Shown: piece by piece, positions 6,431 through 13,304 of the stretch
Layout of the letters: every line of letters begins with the position of its first letter
How positions within the stretch are numbered: position 1 is the first letter of the stretch
Assembly: GCA_019114645.1 (NCBI GenBank)
Contig: DXFC01000162.1
Span: 1 to 16,015, forward strand
Reading direction: 5' to 3'
DNA length: 16,015 nucleotides
From: Candidatus Halomonas stercoripullorum
GTDB lineage: Bacteria; Pseudomonadota; Gammaproteobacteria; Pseudomonadales; Halomonadaceae
Made by a program: the position numbers and the translations under genes
Notes under the pieces: generated by a model
Database searches by the model: none
What the model was told of the DNA's origin: nothing
What the model saw: only the letters and a program-made list of their open reading frames with translations

Positions 6431-7234
6431 ATGAGCGTCGAACTCAACTATCGGGACACCGGTGGCGAGGGAATACCGTTGTTCGTGGTGCATGGCTTGA
6501 TGGGCAGCGCGGATAACTGGCGTTCCCACGTCAACACATGGCAGCAGCAACGACGTGTAGTAGCAGTCGATTTACGTAACCATGGCCGTTCACCGCATGC
6601 CAATGGCATGAGTTATGCGGAAATGGCTCAGGATTTGCTTGGCGTGATGGATCGTTTAGACATCGAGAGGGCGCACTTGCTGGGCCACTCCATGGGCGGC
6701 AAGGTGGTGATCAGCCTGGCCCGCCTGGCCCCGCAGCGTGTGGCGTCCCTGATCGTGGCGGATATCGCCCCCCAGGCGTATGGACACGATCACGATGCGA
6801 TCTTCGCTGGACTCAGAAACGTGCAGCGTGGGCAGCCCCAGAATCGACGCCAAGCCGACGACCTTTTTGCCGAGCATGTGGAAGATCGTGCTACGCGGCT
6901 GTTTCTGGCGACCAACCTGGTACGCAGTGAAAAGGGCGGTTTGCAATTGCGTCTGGGTCTTGACCAGATTGAAGCCGGTTATGCCGACATCATACAGGAG
7001 CCTGCCGGCGAGGGCGCCTTTGAAGGCTCGGTTCTAGTGGTACGCGGTGGCCGCTCGGCCTACGTGCCAGACTCCGCGTTGCCCCACCTGCGCACGGTGC
7101 TACCCCAGGCGCAGGTGGTCACACTGGAAACGGCCGGTCATTGGCTCCATGCCGAACAGCCGGAAGCTTTTCAGGCAGCGGTCAACGAGTTTCTGTCGCG
7201 CCAAGATCCAGGGCCAGCCGCTCCACAGGCTTGA
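6431..7234 (+). CDS. ybfF: YbfF-type esterase, alpha/beta hydrolase
   Basis: This is a cytoplasmic alpha/beta hydrolase of 267 residues, related to E. coli YbfF, which cleaves short-chain and acyl-CoA-type esters in vitro. Seen: the oxyanion segment VVHGLMGSADNW near residue 18, the motif DLRNHGRSPH, and the nucleophile elbow GHSMGG with Ser87. Asp111 in VADIAPQAYG lies 24 residues after the serine, as reported for the unusual acid of E. coli YbfF, and His237 in AGHWLHAEQP completes the triad. GAGGAAACG just before the ATG is a strong ribosome binding site. It probably shares the yhhQ transcript. Its last 53 bases overlap the 3' end of the convergent binding-protein gene. The natural substrate is unknown. 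Confidence 0.9.
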   Translation: MSVELNYRDTGGEGIPLFVVHGLMGSADNWRSHVNTWQQQRRVVAVDLRNHGRSPHANGMSYAEMAQDLLGVMDRLDIERAHLLGHSMGGKVVISLARLAPQRVASLIVADIAPQAYGHDHDAIFAGLRNVQRGQPQNRRQADDLFAEHVEDRATRLFLATNLVRSEKGGLQLRLGLDQIEAGYADIIQEPAGEGAFEGSVLVVRGGRSAYVPDSALPHLRTVLPQAQVVTLETAGHWLHAEQPEAFQAAVNEFLSRQDPGPAAPQA

Positions 7235-8441
7235 TGGTGCGCAGGCTACCGTTGTTGAACAGGTAATGTTCAAGCCCCAGATAGCGACCGTGATCGACCG
7301 CCGCGGGACGCATCGCGAAGCGCGGGTAAAGCAGCTCCCACGCTTCGCGGTTCGCTTCGTCCGCCAGGGCCGGCACGGCCTCTTCGAGTAGCGTCCAGGC
7401 CGCCTGGGGCTGATTGGCGATCCATAGTGCCGCTTCTTCCAGTGCCGCTACCATCCGGCGCATGGCATCACGCCGCCCATTCAGCCGCTCACGGTTGGCC
7501 ATGAGTATGAGGCCATCATAAAGCGGCAAACCCAGATCCTCGATGGGCAACATGCTTGTGGCTACACCTTCGTCAGCCAATTGGCGAGGTAACAGGTAGC
7601 GATGATGCACCAGTGCACTCTCGACGCGCTGTTCACGCAACGCCCGCAGCACCCGATAACTGGTCTCTACCGGCTCTACCAAATCCAGTCCCTGGGCGGT
7701 GCCCAGCAGGGTCCGCAGCGCACTGAACAACATGACATCACGCCCGTCCATATCGGTATAGCCGATCCGATACCCCTCAATGGCCAGCTCGTCAGCCGTG
7801 GCTTCGGGCAGAATCAAGCCCGAAAGCGGTGTAGCGATCAGGGTGGCGATACGAACAACCGGTAGTTCTTGATCCGCCAGCAGATGGAGTTGTGGCTGAC
7901 GCCCTACCACCAGGTCGGTTCGGTCTGCGAGGAGGAGCTTGGTTGCGACCTTGGGATCTGCTGGCACGGACAGGTTCACCTCCAGGCCGTGACGCTGGAA
8001 TAGCCCTTTTTCACGTGCAATCAACAGGGTGGCGTGTTGGGGATTAAGGTACCAATCGAGGGTAACGCTGAGCTGCGTGACCGGAGGTGGCACGATCGGT
8101 TCGGCAGGCTCGCTCACACTCACCGGCACTTCCATTTCCGGCCCGGCCTGGGCTTCTGTATCCAGGCCGGCCTGGGGCAACTCAGGCAGTATCGGCTCGA
8201 CAAACAGAGATTGAATGACACCGCCTCCCTCAACAACCGGGGGCACTTCTACCAGTGGCGCTGCCTGTGGTGCCGATAGCGCAGGGAATACGATCACCTC
8301 GGTTTCGAGCTCGATTGAAGACTCGGGCAGAGTCGGGTCGGAGTCGGCCGGCTCGGCCAAAGCAGGCAGACTGAGCAGCAGAGCGATAGCCACCGTGGTC
8401 ACCGGGGCATTGGCCAGGAAATTGCACAGTGGCTGAAGCAT
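7182..8441 (-). CDS. Exported NMT1/ThiY-like substrate-binding protein with long acidic linker
   Basis: This is a 419-residue exported protein. Residues 1-29 form a signal peptide ending in ALA with no lipobox. Residues 30-123 are a Pro-, Glu- and Val-rich linker with about 17 acidic residues and no Lys, Arg or His. From about 124 an NMT1/ThiY-type fold follows, starting VTLDWYLNPQHATLLIAREKGLF and containing ADPKVATKLLLADRTDLVVGRQPQLHLLA. ThiY-type proteins bind thiamine pyrimidine precursors for ABC import, but no permease or ATPase gene is adjacent and no thiamine pyrophosphate riboswitch is seen upstream. His186 aligns by eye with the donor histidine of yeast Thi5, but the PLP lysine position is Gln182 and no CCCFC motif exists, so a binding role is favoured. 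CGGAG precedes the ATG. The ligand is not known. Confidence 0.75.
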   Translation of the reverse strand: MLQPLCNFLANAPVTTVAIALLLSLPALAEPADSDPTLPESSIELETEVIVFPALSAPQAAPLVEVPPVVEGGGVIQSLFVEPILPELPQAGLDTEAQAGPEMEVPVSVSEPAEPIVPPPVTQLSVTLDWYLNPQHATLLIAREKGLFQRHGLEVNLSVPADPKVATKLLLADRTDLVVGRQPQLHLLADQELPVVRIATLIATPLSGLILPEATADELAIEGYRIGYTDMDGRDVMLFSALRTLLGTAQGLDLVEPVETSYRVLRALREQRVESALVHHRYLLPRQLADEGVATSMLPIEDLGLPLYDGLILMANRERLNGRRDAMRRMVAALEEAALWIANQPQAAWTLLEEAVPALADEANREAWELLYPRFAMRPAAVDHGRYLGLEHYLFNNGSLRTIKPVERLALDLGATETR

Positions 8442-8484
8442 GGCACTCCGAAGCTGGCGTTGTGTTACGTAAAGGAAGCGAAAC

Positions 8485-8496
8485 GATAAGTTTATC
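8485..8496. promoter_or_regulatory. GATAA-GT-TTATC inverted repeat before the binding-protein gene
   Basis: A perfect five-base dyad with a two-base spacer lies 44 bases upstream of the ThiY-like gene's start, in the only stretch that can hold its promoter. It could be an operator. No regulator is assigned and no convincing -35/-10 pair was found nearby. Confidence 0.25.
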
Positions 8497-8548
8497 CTTG
8501 TCGCCTATCCCATGGCTAGCGGGTGTCCAAAGCTCCGTTCACTACGAC

Positions 8549-8574
8549 AAAAAACGCCCGGCACAAGCCGGGCG
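8549..8574 (-). terminator. Rho-independent terminator of nhaD
   Basis: On the - strand, CGCCCGGC (8574-8567 on the complement) pairs across a TTGT loop with GCCGGGCG, followed directly by six T residues (8554-8549). It lies 28 bases beyond the nhaD stop and insulates the downstream binding-protein gene. Confidence 0.92.
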
Positions 8575-8601
8575 CATCTACTGCTTCAAACTCGAATGCC
8601 A

Positions 8602-10086
8602 TTAATTGTAAACAGCAAAACTGCCCGCGTTCAGCCAGAGATGAACCATAATACTGGCGGCATATCCGAGGAGTATTACGGGAGTCCAGCGCAAATGGCC
8701 AAGGAAGGTATAAGTGCCACGTGCCTGACCCATCAGCGCTACACCAGCCGCCGAACCAATCGACAGTAAACTACCACCGACTCCCGCCGTCAGCGTGATC
8801 AGCAACCACTGCCCATGCGACATGTCTGGCTGCATGGTCAAGACGGCAAACATGACGGGAATGTTGTCAACCACTGCCGAAATCAAACCTAGCGCAACGT
8901 TGGCCCAGGTGTGATCCCAGCTCCCGTAGAGCACTTCAGAAACAAGGCTGAGATAGCCAAGGAAGCCAAGCCCTCCCACCGCAACAACGACACCGTAGAA
9001 GAATAGCAGGGTATCCCACTCGGCCCGGGCCACACGGTTGAATACGTCAAAGGGAACCACGCTACCCAGGTAGCGCAACTTGCGCTCGTCACCGCGGGCT
9101 TCATAGCGGATACGTTTTTTCTCAAGGGAACGGGGCAGGGTGCGGCGCAGGAAGTAGCCGAAGAACTGCAGATAGCCCAGGCCGGTCATCATGCCGAGTA
9201 CGGGCGGCAGGTTGAGCAGCGAGTGACAAGCCACTGCCGTTGCAATGGTCAACAGGAAGAGAAAAATGATCCTGATTGCGCCACGCTTCAGGAACACATC
9301 TTCGTAGACGCCTTCCGGCTTACGGTTATTGATGAACAGACTCATCACTACCGCAGGGACCAGGAAGTTGACCAACGAAGGAAGGAGCAGGACGAAAAAC
9401 TCCTGGAATTGCAGCACACCGGCCTGCCATACCATCAGTGTCGTGATATCGCCGAAGGGGCTGAAGGCGCCGCCAGCATTGGCCGCTACGACAATATTGA
9501 TACAGCACAGATTAATGAAGCGCTTGTCGCCCTCGGCCACCTTGATAACGACTGCACACATCAGCATCGCGGTGGTCAGGTTATCGGCCACTGGGGAAAT
9601 GACGAAGGCCAGACAACCGGTCAGCCAGAATAGCTGCTGGTAATTGAAACCCTTGCGCACCATCCACGAACGCAGGGCATCGAACACCCGACGCTCATCC
9701 ATGGCATTGATATACGTCATCGCCACCAGCAGGAACAGCATGAGCTCGGTGAACTCAAGGAGAACAGCACGGAACGCCTGCTGGGCTTCATCCGGGCGAC
9801 CCGCCTGGACATAGACCCAGCCGATCAAGACCCAAATCAAGCCGGCGGCAACCAGTACCGGCTTGGACTTGCGCATGTGCAGCTTCTCTTCCGCCATCAC
9901 CAGGGCATAAGCCAGTACGAAGATCGCCACAGCGATAAAGCCGACGGCTGAAGACGTCAGTTCCAGGCCACCCGTCACGGCAAAGGCATTTGGGCTGAAG
10001 AGAGTAGCAAGTATCGCGAACAGCAAAACGCCCTGACGCCGGGAAAGGCTCCGGAGCCTGGCGCACGAACGAAATCCAATTAGCAT
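8602..10086 (-). CDS. nhaD: Na+/H+ antiporter NhaD
   Basis: NhaD exchanges internal Na+ or Li+ for external protons and is typical of halophilic and alkaliphilic bacteria. The protein has 494 residues with about a dozen membrane segments. Conserved ion-transporter-superfamily motifs are visible: SPVADNLTTAMLM with Asp168 and Asn169, NAGGAFSPFGDITTLMVW at about 203-220, and SAVVDNIPVMFAVL in the C-terminal half. The N terminus begins with a basic stretch, a hydrophobic segment and SPNAFA, resembling a cleavable signal peptide. The ATG at 10086 follows AGGAA at a spacing of eight bases. It is a single-gene unit, closed by a strong terminator. No nhaR-like regulator is adjacent. The ribosome binding site lies within one arm of a 10-base inverted repeat whose partner is at 10198-10207. 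Confidence 0.93.
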   Translation of the reverse strand: MLIGFRSCARLRSLSRRQGVLLFAILATLFSPNAFAVTGGLELTSSAVGFIAVAIFVLAYALVMAEEKLHMRKSKPVLVAAGLIWVLIGWVYVQAGRPDEAQQAFRAVLLEFTELMLFLLVAMTYINAMDERRVFDALRSWMVRKGFNYQQLFWLTGCLAFVISPVADNLTTAMLMCAVVIKVAEGDKRFINLCCINIVVAANAGGAFSPFGDITTLMVWQAGVLQFQEFFVLLLPSLVNFLVPAVVMSLFINNRKPEGVYEDVFLKRGAIRIIFLFLLTIATAVACHSLLNLPPVLGMMTGLGYLQFFGYFLRRTLPRSLEKKRIRYEARGDERKLRYLGSVVPFDVFNRVARAEWDTLLFFYGVVVAVGGLGFLGYLSLVSEVLYGSWDHTWANVALGLISAVVDNIPVMFAVLTMQPDMSHGQWLLITLTAGVGGSLLSIGSAAGVALMGQARGTYTFLGHLRWTPVILLGYAASIMVHLWLNAGSFAVYN

Positions 10087-10094
10087 GAGATACG

Positions 10095-10207
10095 TTCCTG
10101 AGAGAGTTCAAAGGTAGGAGGAAAAAGCGGCTTTATTTTACCACTTAATGCCGCAACTCCATAGCCGGAAAGCGCCCTACCATTGGCTAATTTCATCCTC
10201 TCAGGAA
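10095..10207 (-). repeat. Ten-base inverted repeat that could mask the nhaD ribosome binding site
   Basis: TTCCTGAGAG (10095-10104) and CTCTCAGGAA (10198-10207) are exact reverse complements separated by 93 bases. In nhaD-sense RNA the proximal arm contains the AGGAA Shine-Dalgarno. The distal arm overlaps the T tract of the tRNA-Ser terminator, so only transcripts reading through from tRNA-Ser would contain both arms. Confidence 0.45.
10135..10143 (-). promoter_or_regulatory. Possible extended -10 promoter of nhaD
   Basis: On the - strand TGGTAAAAT fits an extended -10 element (TGn plus TAAAAT). No good -35 box lies 16-18 bases upstream. Transcription would begin near 10128, giving a leader of about 40 bases that lacks the distal arm of the inverted repeat. 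Confidence 0.35.
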
Positions 10208-10236
10208 AAGAAAAACCCCTGATAAATCAGGGGTTT
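10203..10236 (-). terminator. Rho-independent terminator of tRNA-Ser
   Basis: On the - strand AAACCCCTGA (10236-10227) pairs perfectly with TCAGGGGTTT (10222-10213) around a four-base TTTA loop, followed by a T-rich run (complement of 10203-10212). It begins seven bases after the CCA end of the tRNA. Confidence 0.9.
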
Positions 10237-10242
10237 AAATTG

Positions 10243-10332
10243 TGGCGGAGGGACAGGGATTCGAACCCTGGGAAGGCTTTCACCTTCGCCGGTTTTCAAG
10301 ACCGGTGCATTCAACCGCTCTGCCATCCCTCC
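10243..10332 (-). tRNA. tRNA-Ser, anticodon UGA
   Basis: A 90-base tRNA on the - strand. The acceptor stem pairs GGAGGGA with TCCCTCC, followed by discriminator G and an encoded CCA. The anticodon stem CCGGT/ACCGG holds the loop CTTGAAA, giving anticodon UGA for serine UCA codons. A long variable arm (GAAGG/CCTTC) of class II type and a T arm CAGGG-TTCGAAT-CCCTG are clear. It has its own promoter and terminator, so it is a single-gene unit. Confidence 0.97.
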
Positions 10333-10347
10333 GGCTTACGGAGGCGA

Positions 10348-10375
10348 ATATTACCAGTTCCGGTTCACAGGTCAA
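10348..10375 (-). promoter_or_regulatory. Probable promoter of tRNA-Ser
   Basis: On the - strand TTGACC (10375-10370) is followed after 16 bases by TAATAT (10353-10348), placing a start near 10341, about nine bases before the mature tRNA. The rest of 10333-10511 holds no gene; a weak TTGGTC/GATAAC pair (10456-10485) may serve yccA. Confidence 0.55.
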
Positions 10376-10511
10376 GTACTCGCCGCATTTCCGATGTGAA
10401 GTCGCAGATCAGCAGGGCATCAAACACTTGCGTCTGGAACCAACCGACGGCATCCTTGGTCTACTCAAAGATTCGCCAAGATAACGATCAACCACAGGGA
10501 GCTCTGACATA

Positions 10512-11180
10512 ATGGCCTATCACGACACACAGATGGCCCAGCATTCAGCTCAGGCCGCCAGCGTCAACAAGGTGCTACGTAACACCTATGCGCTATTGGC
10601 AATGACACTGCTGTTTTCTGCCGTCACCGCGGGTGCCGCCATGGCCATGGGCATCGAGCGTATGAACATTCTGGTGTTCTTCATCGGTGCTTACGGACTC
10701 ATGTTCCTGGTGCACAAGACCGCCAACTCAGCGGCCGGCCTGCTGGCGACATTTGCTTTCACCGGCTTCATGGGCTTTACGCTGGGGCCGATTCTCACCG
10801 CTTATATGGCGCTGCCCAACGGGCCTGCCCTGATCATGAATGCGCTGGCCATGACGGGTCTCACCTTTGTGGGTCTTTCTGCAGTGGCACTCGTGACCAA
10901 AAAGGACTTCAGCTTTCTCGGCAACTTCCTGATGGCCGGCGCTATCGTGCTGATCCTGGCCATGGTGGCAGGACTGATCTTCCAGATTCCTGCCCTGATG
11001 CTGATGGTATCTGCCGGCTTCGTCCTGTTTGCTTCGGCAGCCATCCTCTTTCAAACCAGTGAAATCGTGCATCGTGCCGGCGAAACCAACTACATTCTCG
11101 CCACCATCACACTGTACGTTTCGATCTACAATCTGTTCGTTAGCCTGCTGTCTCTGCTCGGCATCATGAGCAGCGACTGA
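10512..11180 (+). CDS. yccA: BAX inhibitor-1 family membrane protein YccA
   Basis: E. coli YccA is an inner-membrane substrate and inhibitor of the FtsH protease, sparing SecY when translocons jam. The 222-residue product here has seven likely membrane segments, starting with VLRNTYALLAMTLLFSAVTAGAAMAMG after a short polar N terminus. BI-1 family marks include TFAFTGFMGFTLGPILTAYM, GLTFVGLSAVALVTKKDFSFLGNFL and, near the C terminus, ILFQTSEIVHRAGETNYILATITLYVSIYNLFVSLLSLLG. The ATG at 10512 is preceded by AGGGAG at about nine bases. The tus genes follow downstream beyond a GC-rich hairpin. In E. coli yccA also neighbours tusE, which supports the assignment. The function here is inferred from the family. 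Confidence 0.92.
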   Translation: MAYHDTQMAQHSAQAASVNKVLRNTYALLAMTLLFSAVTAGAAMAMGIERMNILVFFIGAYGLMFLVHKTANSAAGLLATFAFTGFMGFTLGPILTAYMALPNGPALIMNALAMTGLTFVGLSAVALVTKKDFSFLGNFLMAGAIVLILAMVAGLIFQIPALMLMVSAGFVLFASAAILFQTSEIVHRAGETNYILATITLYVSIYNLFVSLLSLLGIMSSD

Positions 11181-11204
11181 ACCGGCTGTCGGTAAAAGAT
11201 AACC

Positions 11205-11232
11205 CACAGGCCCCGCCCAGGCGGGGCCTGTG
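11205..11232 (+). terminator. GC-rich hairpin between yccA and tusD
   Basis: A perfect 12-base stem (CACAGGCCCCGC at 11205-11216 with its complement at 11221-11232) closes a four-base loop. No T run follows, so partial read-through into tusD is possible. No clear separate promoter for tusD is visible in the remaining 23 bases. Confidence 0.65.
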
Positions 11233-11255
11233 CGTTCAAGATTGCAGGAACTCCA

Positions 11256-11648
11256 ATGCGCTATGGTCTACTTGTCATGGGAGCCCCCTATAGCAGCCAG
11301 GCGACCCATTCGGCGCTACGCTTTGCTACCGCGCTGCTAACCCAGGGCCACCAGCTTGAAAGCGTCTTCTTCTATCATGACGGGGTTTATAATGCGGCGC
11401 GTCACACAGCACCGCCGCAAGACGAACCCCATCTGTACGATGCCTGGTGTGCACTGCATACGGAGCATGGCACGCAGCTACACGTATGCATTGCCGCCGC
11501 CTTGCGACGTGGCATGCTGGATGCGCGCGAAGCCGAGCGCCACGGTAAGCTCGGCCATAGCGTTGAAGCGCCTTTCGAACTCACCGGGCTTGGGCAACTG
11601 ATCGACCTGGGCCAGAACGTCGACCGTTTGTTGACCTTTGCCCCCTGA
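11256..11648 (+). CDS. tusD: tRNA 2-thiouridine synthesis sulfurtransferase TusD
   Basis: TusD is the sulfur-carrying subunit of the TusBCD complex, which accepts persulfide sulfur from TusA and passes it to TusE for 2-thiolation of U34 in tRNAs for Lys, Glu and Gln. It has 130 residues, close to the E. coli size of 128. The active cysteine is Cys78 in LHVCIAAALRRGML, the same number as in E. coli TusD. The DsrE-like fold opens with YGLLVMGAPYSSQATHSALRFATALL, and SVFFYHDGV marks the second strand. AGGAA precedes the ATG. The stop overlaps the ribosome binding site of tusC, so the genes are probably translationally coupled. Confidence 0.95.
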   Translation: MRYGLLVMGAPYSSQATHSALRFATALLTQGHQLESVFFYHDGVYNAARHTAPPQDEPHLYDAWCALHTEHGTQLHVCIAAALRRGMLDAREAERHGKLGHSVEAPFELTGLGQLIDLGQNVDRLLTFAP

Positions 11649-11659
11649 GGAGTATGGCC

Positions 11660-12037
11660 ATGTCGTTACCTTCAAGTGGCAGTGGTGACTTGCTGGTGAT
11701 ATTGCGTCATCCCCCGCACGGCAGTAGCTGGCTGCGTGAAGGCTTGGATGTGGCCCTGGTGGCTGCGGCATTTGGGCAGGCAGTGAGCTTGCTGTTCCAG
11801 GACGAAGGGGTGCTGGCGTTGCTCAAGGAGCAACAAGCAGGTCCGCTGGGCCAGAAGGGCACTGCAGCAACACTGGATATGCTGGCGATGTACGATATTG
11901 AGTCGCTGTATATTGATGCAGAGGCACTCAACCGCTTCGGGCTTCACGCTGATACACTGCAGTTGCCCGCCACCCGGGTTGATGCCGAGGCGATCAAGTC
12001 ACTGCTCAACCAGCATCAACAGGTTCTGACGTTTTGA
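11660..12037 (+). CDS. tusC: TusBCD complex subunit TusC
   Basis: TusC is a structural DsrF-like subunit of the sulfur-relay hexamer and carries no catalytic cysteine, as here. The ATG at 11660 gives 125 residues and lies seven bases after the GAGGAG at 11647-11652; the in-frame ATG at 11654 is only one base from that site and is less likely. The fold is indicated by DLLVILRHPPHGSSWLREGLDVALVAAAFGQAVSLLFQDEGVLALL, corresponding to the first strands and the helix after them, and by TLDMLAMYDIESLYIDAEAL. The protein is slightly longer than the E. coli one (119). It sits between tusD and tusB in the expected order. Confidence 0.92.
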   Translation: MSLPSSGSGDLLVILRHPPHGSSWLREGLDVALVAAAFGQAVSLLFQDEGVLALLKEQQAGPLGQKGTAATLDMLAMYDIESLYIDAEALNRFGLHADTLQLPATRVDAEAIKSLLNQHQQVLTF

Positions 12038-12065
12038 GCGGTCTCGATTGCCGCAACGGGGTCGT

Positions 12066-12356
12066 ATGATTCTACATATCCTCAATCGCCCACCCAGCCA
12101 CAGCCGTGTGTACCGTCAAGCCCTGGATGCCATGGCCGAGCACGATCGCTTGCTACTGATCGAAGACGCCGTGACAGGCGCGTTGATCTCCCAGGTCGAG
12201 CATTTTCAATCAATAGCAGGACGTCTGTACGTGTTGCAGGAAGATCTGGTTTCCCGGGGGCTTGATAGCCATTGCGCTGAAGCGGCACACATTGTTGATA
12301 TGGAAGGCTTCGTCCGATTGACGGAGGAGGCTGAAAAAACGGTGAGCTGGTACTGA
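12066..12356 (+). CDS. tusB: TusBCD complex subunit TusB
   Basis: TusB is the smallest (DsrH-like) subunit of the sulfur-relay complex. The ATG at 12066 gives 96 residues, matching the E. coli length of 95; a TTG at 12048 in the same frame would add six residues without family support. The start MILHILNRPPSHSRVYRQAL and the segment LLLIEDAVTGAL are characteristic. A weak GGGGT precedes the start. Its stop overlaps the tusE ATG (TGATG at 12354-12358), a typical sign of translational coupling. Assignment rests on both sequence and position. Confidence 0.92.
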   Translation: MILHILNRPPSHSRVYRQALDAMAEHDRLLLIEDAVTGALISQVEHFQSIAGRLYVLQEDLVSRGLDSHCAEAAHIVDMEGFVRLTEEAEKTVSWY

Positions 12357-12709
12357 TGGCATCGACAGAAATCGCGCGTTATCTCTCCTTGGAAAACCAG
12401 CATATCGCACTCGATCCCGAGGGCTATCTGGTCGATCTTTCCACTTGGTCTCCAAAGGTGGCTGAGGCCTTGGCCGCTGAAGAGGGGCGCACGCTGGGCG
12501 CAGAGCATTGGGAAATCATCACGGTGATTCGCGACTTTTATACGCGCTACGAGGCATCACCGGCAATGCGGCCACTCGTCAAAGCCGTGGCGCAAGCACT
12601 GGGGCCGGAAAAGGGGCGTTCCGTTTACTTGCTGCGGCTGTTTCCCGATAGCCCTGCAAAAGTGGCCGCCCGTCTCGCCGGGCTGCCCAAGCCAGCCAAC
12701 TGCCTTTGA
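12356..12709 (+). CDS. tusE: Sulfur relay protein TusE (DsrC family)
   Basis: TusE accepts sulfur from TusD and presents it to MnmA for 2-thiouridine formation. The product has 117 residues. The single functional cysteine is the penultimate residue of the C-terminal GLPKPANCL arm. The upstream position that is cysteine in true dissimilatory DsrC proteins (AKQGCRIAG type) reads AKVAARLAG here, so this is a tRNA-thiolation TusE and not a dissimilatory sulfite reductase partner. Core family features are the DPEGYLVDLSTWSPKVAEALAAEEG start and the EHWEIITVIRDFYTRYEASPAMRPLVK helix. The ATG overlaps the tusB stop, and acpH follows after seven bases. Confidence 0.95.
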   Translation: MASTEIARYLSLENQHIALDPEGYLVDLSTWSPKVAEALAAEEGRTLGAEHWEIITVIRDFYTRYEASPAMRPLVKAVAQALGPEKGRSVYLLRLFPDSPAKVAARLAGLPKPANCL

Positions 12710-12716
12710 GCCGGCA

Positions 12717-13304
12717 ATGAACTTTCTGGCACATGCCTGGTTGGCCCGGGGCGGCAGCGATGACTTTCTGTATGGCAATCTGATTGCGGACGGGGTCAAG
12801 GGCAGCGATCTGTCCGCCTGGCCAAGCGATGTGGCTGCCGGCATTCGTCACCATCGCCGGGTCGATGCCTTCGTCGACAGCCATCCAGCCGTACATAAAG
12901 CCCTCCGCCGTGCTCCATCAAGGGGACGCCGGTACGCCGGTATCGCGCTAGACCTGGTATGGGACCACTTTGTCGCCAAGGAGCTCGGCCTGGATAGTAC
13001 CCAGTCACAGCTAGTGCTGCGTAGTTACCATGTGCTGGGCAGACACTCGGCACCGGCACGGCTATCCCGCATGGTCCCGGCACTTATCGCTCAGGACTGG
13101 CTACACCGTTATGCCGATTACAACTTCACGTGCAGGGCAATCGACGGCATTGGGCAGCGCTTGTCTGGGCCTAACCGCCTGGCAGAGCTGCTTCCTTGGT
13201 TACGCCATGATTACCCGCGCCTGGAGCAGGACTTCCGGCAGCTATGGCCCGATGTCACCCAGGCGCTGGGTGTGCCCCCGCGCTTACCCCCCTTTCAGCC
13301 ATAA
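12717..13304 (+). CDS. acpH: Acyl carrier protein phosphodiesterase AcpH
   Basis: AcpH removes the 4'-phosphopantetheine group from holo-ACP. It is 195 residues here, close to the E. coli size of 193. Family marks in order are the start MNFLAHAWLA, the motif YGNLIADGVKG, the metal-site region GIRHHRRVDAFVDSHPAV, and the segment GIALDLVWDHFVAKEL, consistent with the HD-type metal-dependent phosphodiesterase fold proposed for the family. The ATG lies seven bases after the tusE stop, so it is probably the last gene of the yccA/tus run. Its final 21 bases overlap the 3' end of the convergent moeA, and no terminator hairpin is seen there. Confidence 0.92.
   Translation: MNFLAHAWLARGGSDDFLYGNLIADGVKGSDLSAWPSDVAAGIRHHRRVDAFVDSHPAVHKALRRAPSRGRRYAGIALDLVWDHFVAKELGLDSTQSQLVLRSYHVLGRHSAPARLSRMVPALIAQDWLHRYADYNFTCRAIDGIGQRLSGPNRLAELLPWLRHDYPRLEQDFRQLWPDVTQALGVPPRLPPFQP

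Noticed and set aside
7182..8441. Thi5-type pyrimidine synthase instead of a binding protein
   Set aside because: The CCCFC motif is absent, the PLP lysine position is glutamine, and the protein has a signal peptide.
8442..8548. Thiamine pyrophosphate riboswitch before the ThiY-like gene
   Set aside because: No CTGAGA box or other conserved core of that riboswitch is found on the relevant strand.
10097..10207. CTGAGAG near nhaD resembling a thiamine-box core
   Set aside because: The other conserved parts of the element are absent; the repeats are better explained as a simple 10-base inverted repeat.
10183..10512. Open reading frames across the tRNA-Ser region
   Set aside because: They run through the tRNA, its terminator and promoter, and show no family resemblance or ribosome binding site.
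12356..12709. Dissimilatory DsrC and a DsrEFH sulfur-oxidation operon instead of tusDCBE
   Set aside because: Only the penultimate cysteine is present, the second DsrC cysteine is alanine, and no dsrA or dsrB gene is near.
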